Shown here piece after piece: positions 40,042 to 41,733 of a stretch of DNA of 41,733 bases. Location of the stretch: the NCBI RefSeq assembly GCF_037860755.1, contig NZ_JBBEOI010000010.1, positions 1 through 41,733 of the forward strand, in the 5' to 3' direction. A program made the position numbers and the translations under genes. The stretch comes from Aquipuribacter hungaricus. GTDB lineage: Bacteria; Actinomycetota; Actinomycetes; Actinomycetales; JBBAYJ01. Position 1 is the stretch's first letter. Every line of letters begins with the position of its first letter. The notes beneath the pieces are model-generated. The model saw only the letters and a program-made list of their open reading frames with translations, was not told the origin of the DNA and searched no databases.

Positions 40042-40862
40042 TGGTGCGCGCAGAGCTCCTCGGCCTCCTCACCACGACCGCGACCAGGGTCGCCGCCGTC
40101 ACCGCGCTCGTCGGGCTGCTCCTCACCCAGCTCGTCCTCGTCACCGTCCTGCCCGCGCTCGCCAGCGGGGACATCGGGCCCGGCGCCGCGGCGCTCGGCG
40201 ACGACCTGCCCCCGACCGACCTGGCCACGGCGGCCGTGCAGGCAGACGCCCTGAGCCCGCTCGGGGCGTCGGCGGGCGGCGGGTCGCTGGGCGTGGCCGT
40301 GGTCGCGCTGGCCCTGCTCGGCGTGCTGGCCGGCACCAGCGACTCCCGGTACGGCGGGATCGTCGGCGCGGTGCTCGCCTCCCCCCGCCGGGAGCGCCTC
40401 ATGGCCGCCCGGGCCGCCGCCGTCGGCCTCACCGGGCTCGTGCTGGGCGCGGCGCTCGTCCTCGTCAGCTCGACCACGCTGGCGGTGACGCTCGGCGCGA
40501 CGGGCACGGCGCCGGCGCTGGCCCCCGCGGTCGCCGCCGGGGTGGTGGGACGGGGCGCGGTGGCCGTCGCCTGCCTGGTGCTCCTGGGGCTCGCCGCCGG
40601 GGTGCTGGCCCGCGACCAGCTCGCCGGCGTCCTCGGCGTGCTGGCGGTCCTGGTCGGCGAGCCCGTCCTCGCGGCCACGGTCCAGCTCGTCACCGGCACC
40701 GTCCCGGTGTGGGCGCAGCTGCTGCCGGTGGCGCTCACCCACGCCGCGGTCGGCGCGACGCCGTCGGCCCTGCCACCGGGTGCGGCGCTGGCGGCCCTGG
40801 CGGGGCTCACCGCGCTGGCGCTGGCCGCCGCGACCGTCGCGCTGCGGCGTCGCGACGTCTGA
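40041..40862 (+). CDS. ABC-2-type transporter permease
   Basis: A 273-residue integral membrane protein with six predicted helices: about residues 17-38, a long extracellular loop with acidic residues, then 83-95, 122-145, 155-185, 190-215 and 242-266. The segment SDSRYGGIVGAVLASPRRERLMAARAAAVGLTGL is typical of ABC-2 permeases. Start and stop are tied to the upstream ATPase gene by the TGATG overlap. A strong terminator follows. No substrate can be inferred. Confidence 0.88.
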   Translation: MVRAELLGLLTTTATRVAAVTALVGLLLTQLVLVTVLPALASGDIGPGAAALGDDLPPTDLATAAVQADALSPLGASAGGGSLGVAVVALALLGVLAGTSDSRYGGIVGAVLASPRRERLMAARAAAVGLTGLVLGAALVLVSSTTLAVTLGATGTAPALAPAVAAGVVGRGAVAVACLVLLGLAAGVLARDQLAGVLGVLAVLVGEPVLAATVQLVTGTVPVWAQLLPVALTHAAVGATPSALPPGAALAALAGLTALALAAATVALRRRDV

Positions 40863-40881
40863 GGCGAGGGGCCTCCTCCGG

Positions 40882-40912
40882 GACCCACCCGTCCGGCCCG
40901 GACGGGTGGGTC
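40882..40912. terminator. Hairpin terminator after the ABC exporter
   Basis: Positions 40882-40896 and 40898-40912 are perfect 15-bp complements around one base (a 5-nt loop in practice), 20 bp after the permease stop. It also faces the convergent membrane-protein gene. Confidence 0.85.
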
Positions 40913-40938
40913 GGGTCGCCGCTCCGCCCCCCGGCCGG

Positions 40939-41733
40939 TCAGCCGGCGTGGTGGAGCACGGTGTACCGGCCGACGACGGCCTCCTCGACGTAGTGCTCCT
41001 CGAGGGCACGCGTGCCGGCCCGGGCGTCGATCCCCCAGGTCCGCAGCGACGGGCCGGTGAGGACCACCCAGTCCGGCGCCGCGGGACCGGACAGCAGGGC
41101 GGCGAGGTCGGCCAGGCGCGGGTCGTGCACCCGGACGGGCAGGCTCCACAGGTCCGGGTAGGGGCTGTGCAGGCCTGCGCCGTGGAGGACGTCGGGGTGG
41201 CCGTAGGCGACCAGCGCGTCGTCGCCCGGCGCGGTGTGCGCCCGCAGCCAGGCCACGACGTCGTCCTGGGGTCGGGCGGGCGGGTGGGCCACCGCCGCGG
41301 CCAGCGCCAGCAGGCACGCGACGACCGCCCACGCGATCGGCACCAGCCCGGCCGCCCACGCGCGCCCGACGCCGCGCGCGCCGCCCTGGACCACGGCCGT
41401 CGCCATCGTCAGGCCGGTGACGGAGCAGATGAGGTACGGCGGCCAGTAGCTCGCGCCGCCGAGGACCGCGACGGACTCCCACGCCAGGACCGCCGCGGCC
41501 GCGGCGCGCAGGTCCAGCGCGCCGGGCGCCGGGCGACGTCGCAGCGGCGCGACGAGCAGGAGCAGGACGAGGGGGGCGCCGCTGCGCAGGAACGCCTCCC
41601 CGAGGTCGACGAGCCGGTCGCCCGTGGCGTCGCTGGCCGAGGAGGCGACCACCGCGGCCGCCTCGACCCGGAACACGACGGCCGCGTCCCAGAGCTCGGC
41701 CGGGGTGGTGCCCGTCGCGGCCGCCCCGGCCAG
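40939..41733 (-). CDS. Multi-spanning membrane protein, glycosyltransferase-like (partial)
   Basis: At least 264 residues, open to the right edge, so the N-terminus is missing. Several transmembrane helices are visible (APLVLLLLVAPL, ALDLRAAAAAVLAWESVAVLGG, LVPIAWAVVACLLALAAAVAH). They are followed by a soluble C-terminal domain of about 110 residues containing DDVVAWLRAHTAPGDDALVAYGHPDVLHGAGLHSPYPDLWSLPVRVHDPRLADL and PDWVVLTGP. This arrangement is typical of the C-terminal half of GT-C (family 39/87-like) membrane glycosyltransferases, whose catalytic Asp would lie in the missing part. Confidence 0.7.
   Translation of the reverse strand: MAGAAATGTTPAELWDAAVVFRVEAAAVVASSASDATGDRLVDLGEAFLRSGAPLVLLLLVAPLRRRPAPGALDLRAAAAAVLAWESVAVLGGASYWPPYLICSVTGLTMATAVVQGGARGVGRAWAAGLVPIAWAVVACLLALAAAVAHPPARPQDDVVAWLRAHTAPGDDALVAYGHPDVLHGAGLHSPYPDLWSLPVRVHDPRLADLAALLSGPAAPDWVVLTGPSLRTWGIDARAGTRALEEHYVEEAVVGRYTVLHHAG

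Overview
This is a window of very high-GC DNA from an actinobacterium (Actinomycetia; the family cannot be fixed from sequence alone). The evidence is GTG starts throughout, overlapping GTGA/ATGA gene junctions, actinobacterial families (DUF4229, DUF5709, group II truncated globin, WhiB, PLDc_N, a tandem dynamin pair), several apparently leaderless promoters, and a pSAM2-type integrative element (AICE) in a tRNA gene.

Left chromosomal part (1-16764): a membrane-protein tail; divergent PLDc_N and DUF4229 genes, the latter overlapping a truncated haemoglobin gene; a GH13 alpha-glucosidase; two thioesterases (4HBT-fold and TesB-type); a pair of small acidic proteins including DUF5709; a lipoprotein; an AlkB-like dioxygenase with an SOS-type box on its promoter; a repeat array ending in a 20-bp perfect hairpin; then, on the minus strand, ettA (ABC-F), ssb, two overlapping dynamin-like GTPases, and a HATPase anti-sigma-type kinase overlapping an unknown gene. 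Next come a PRC-barrel/DUF2382 stress protein, a DUF2252 protein and a PspC gene broken by a TAA codon.

Mobile element (16793-31228): a 14.4-kb AICE sits in the 3' half of tRNA-Arg(TCT) and is bounded by 49-bp perfect direct repeats. Reading away from the tRNA on the minus strand it encodes a tyrosine integrase, an excisionase, an HUH replication initiator, a WhiB-like protein, an FtsK/SpoIIIE-type transfer ATPase and two small conserved-looking proteins. Nearly all of these junctions overlap or abut. A flavoprotein and an XRE regulator follow. Palindromes lie exactly where repressor operators would be expected: before the rep/tra operon and before the XRE gene. The distal 6.5 kb carries cargo: a HEAT-repeat protein, several unknowns, a lipoprotein, a leucine-rich-like protein and a lower-GC divergent DUF3800-like protein preceded by a compact set of hairpins. 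Tandem 11-bp repeats near both ends look like integrase arm sites.

Right chromosomal part (31229-41733): a secreted malectin/beta-helix protein; a translationally coupled ArsR-SRPBCC pair; a complete polar amino-acid ABC importer (binding protein, permease, ATPase); an aldo/keto reductase; a membrane-anchored PAS-SpoIIE phosphatase with a His-rich transmembrane sensor; a two-gene ABC exporter; and the end of a multi-spanning membrane protein. Strong hairpin terminators separate several of these units.
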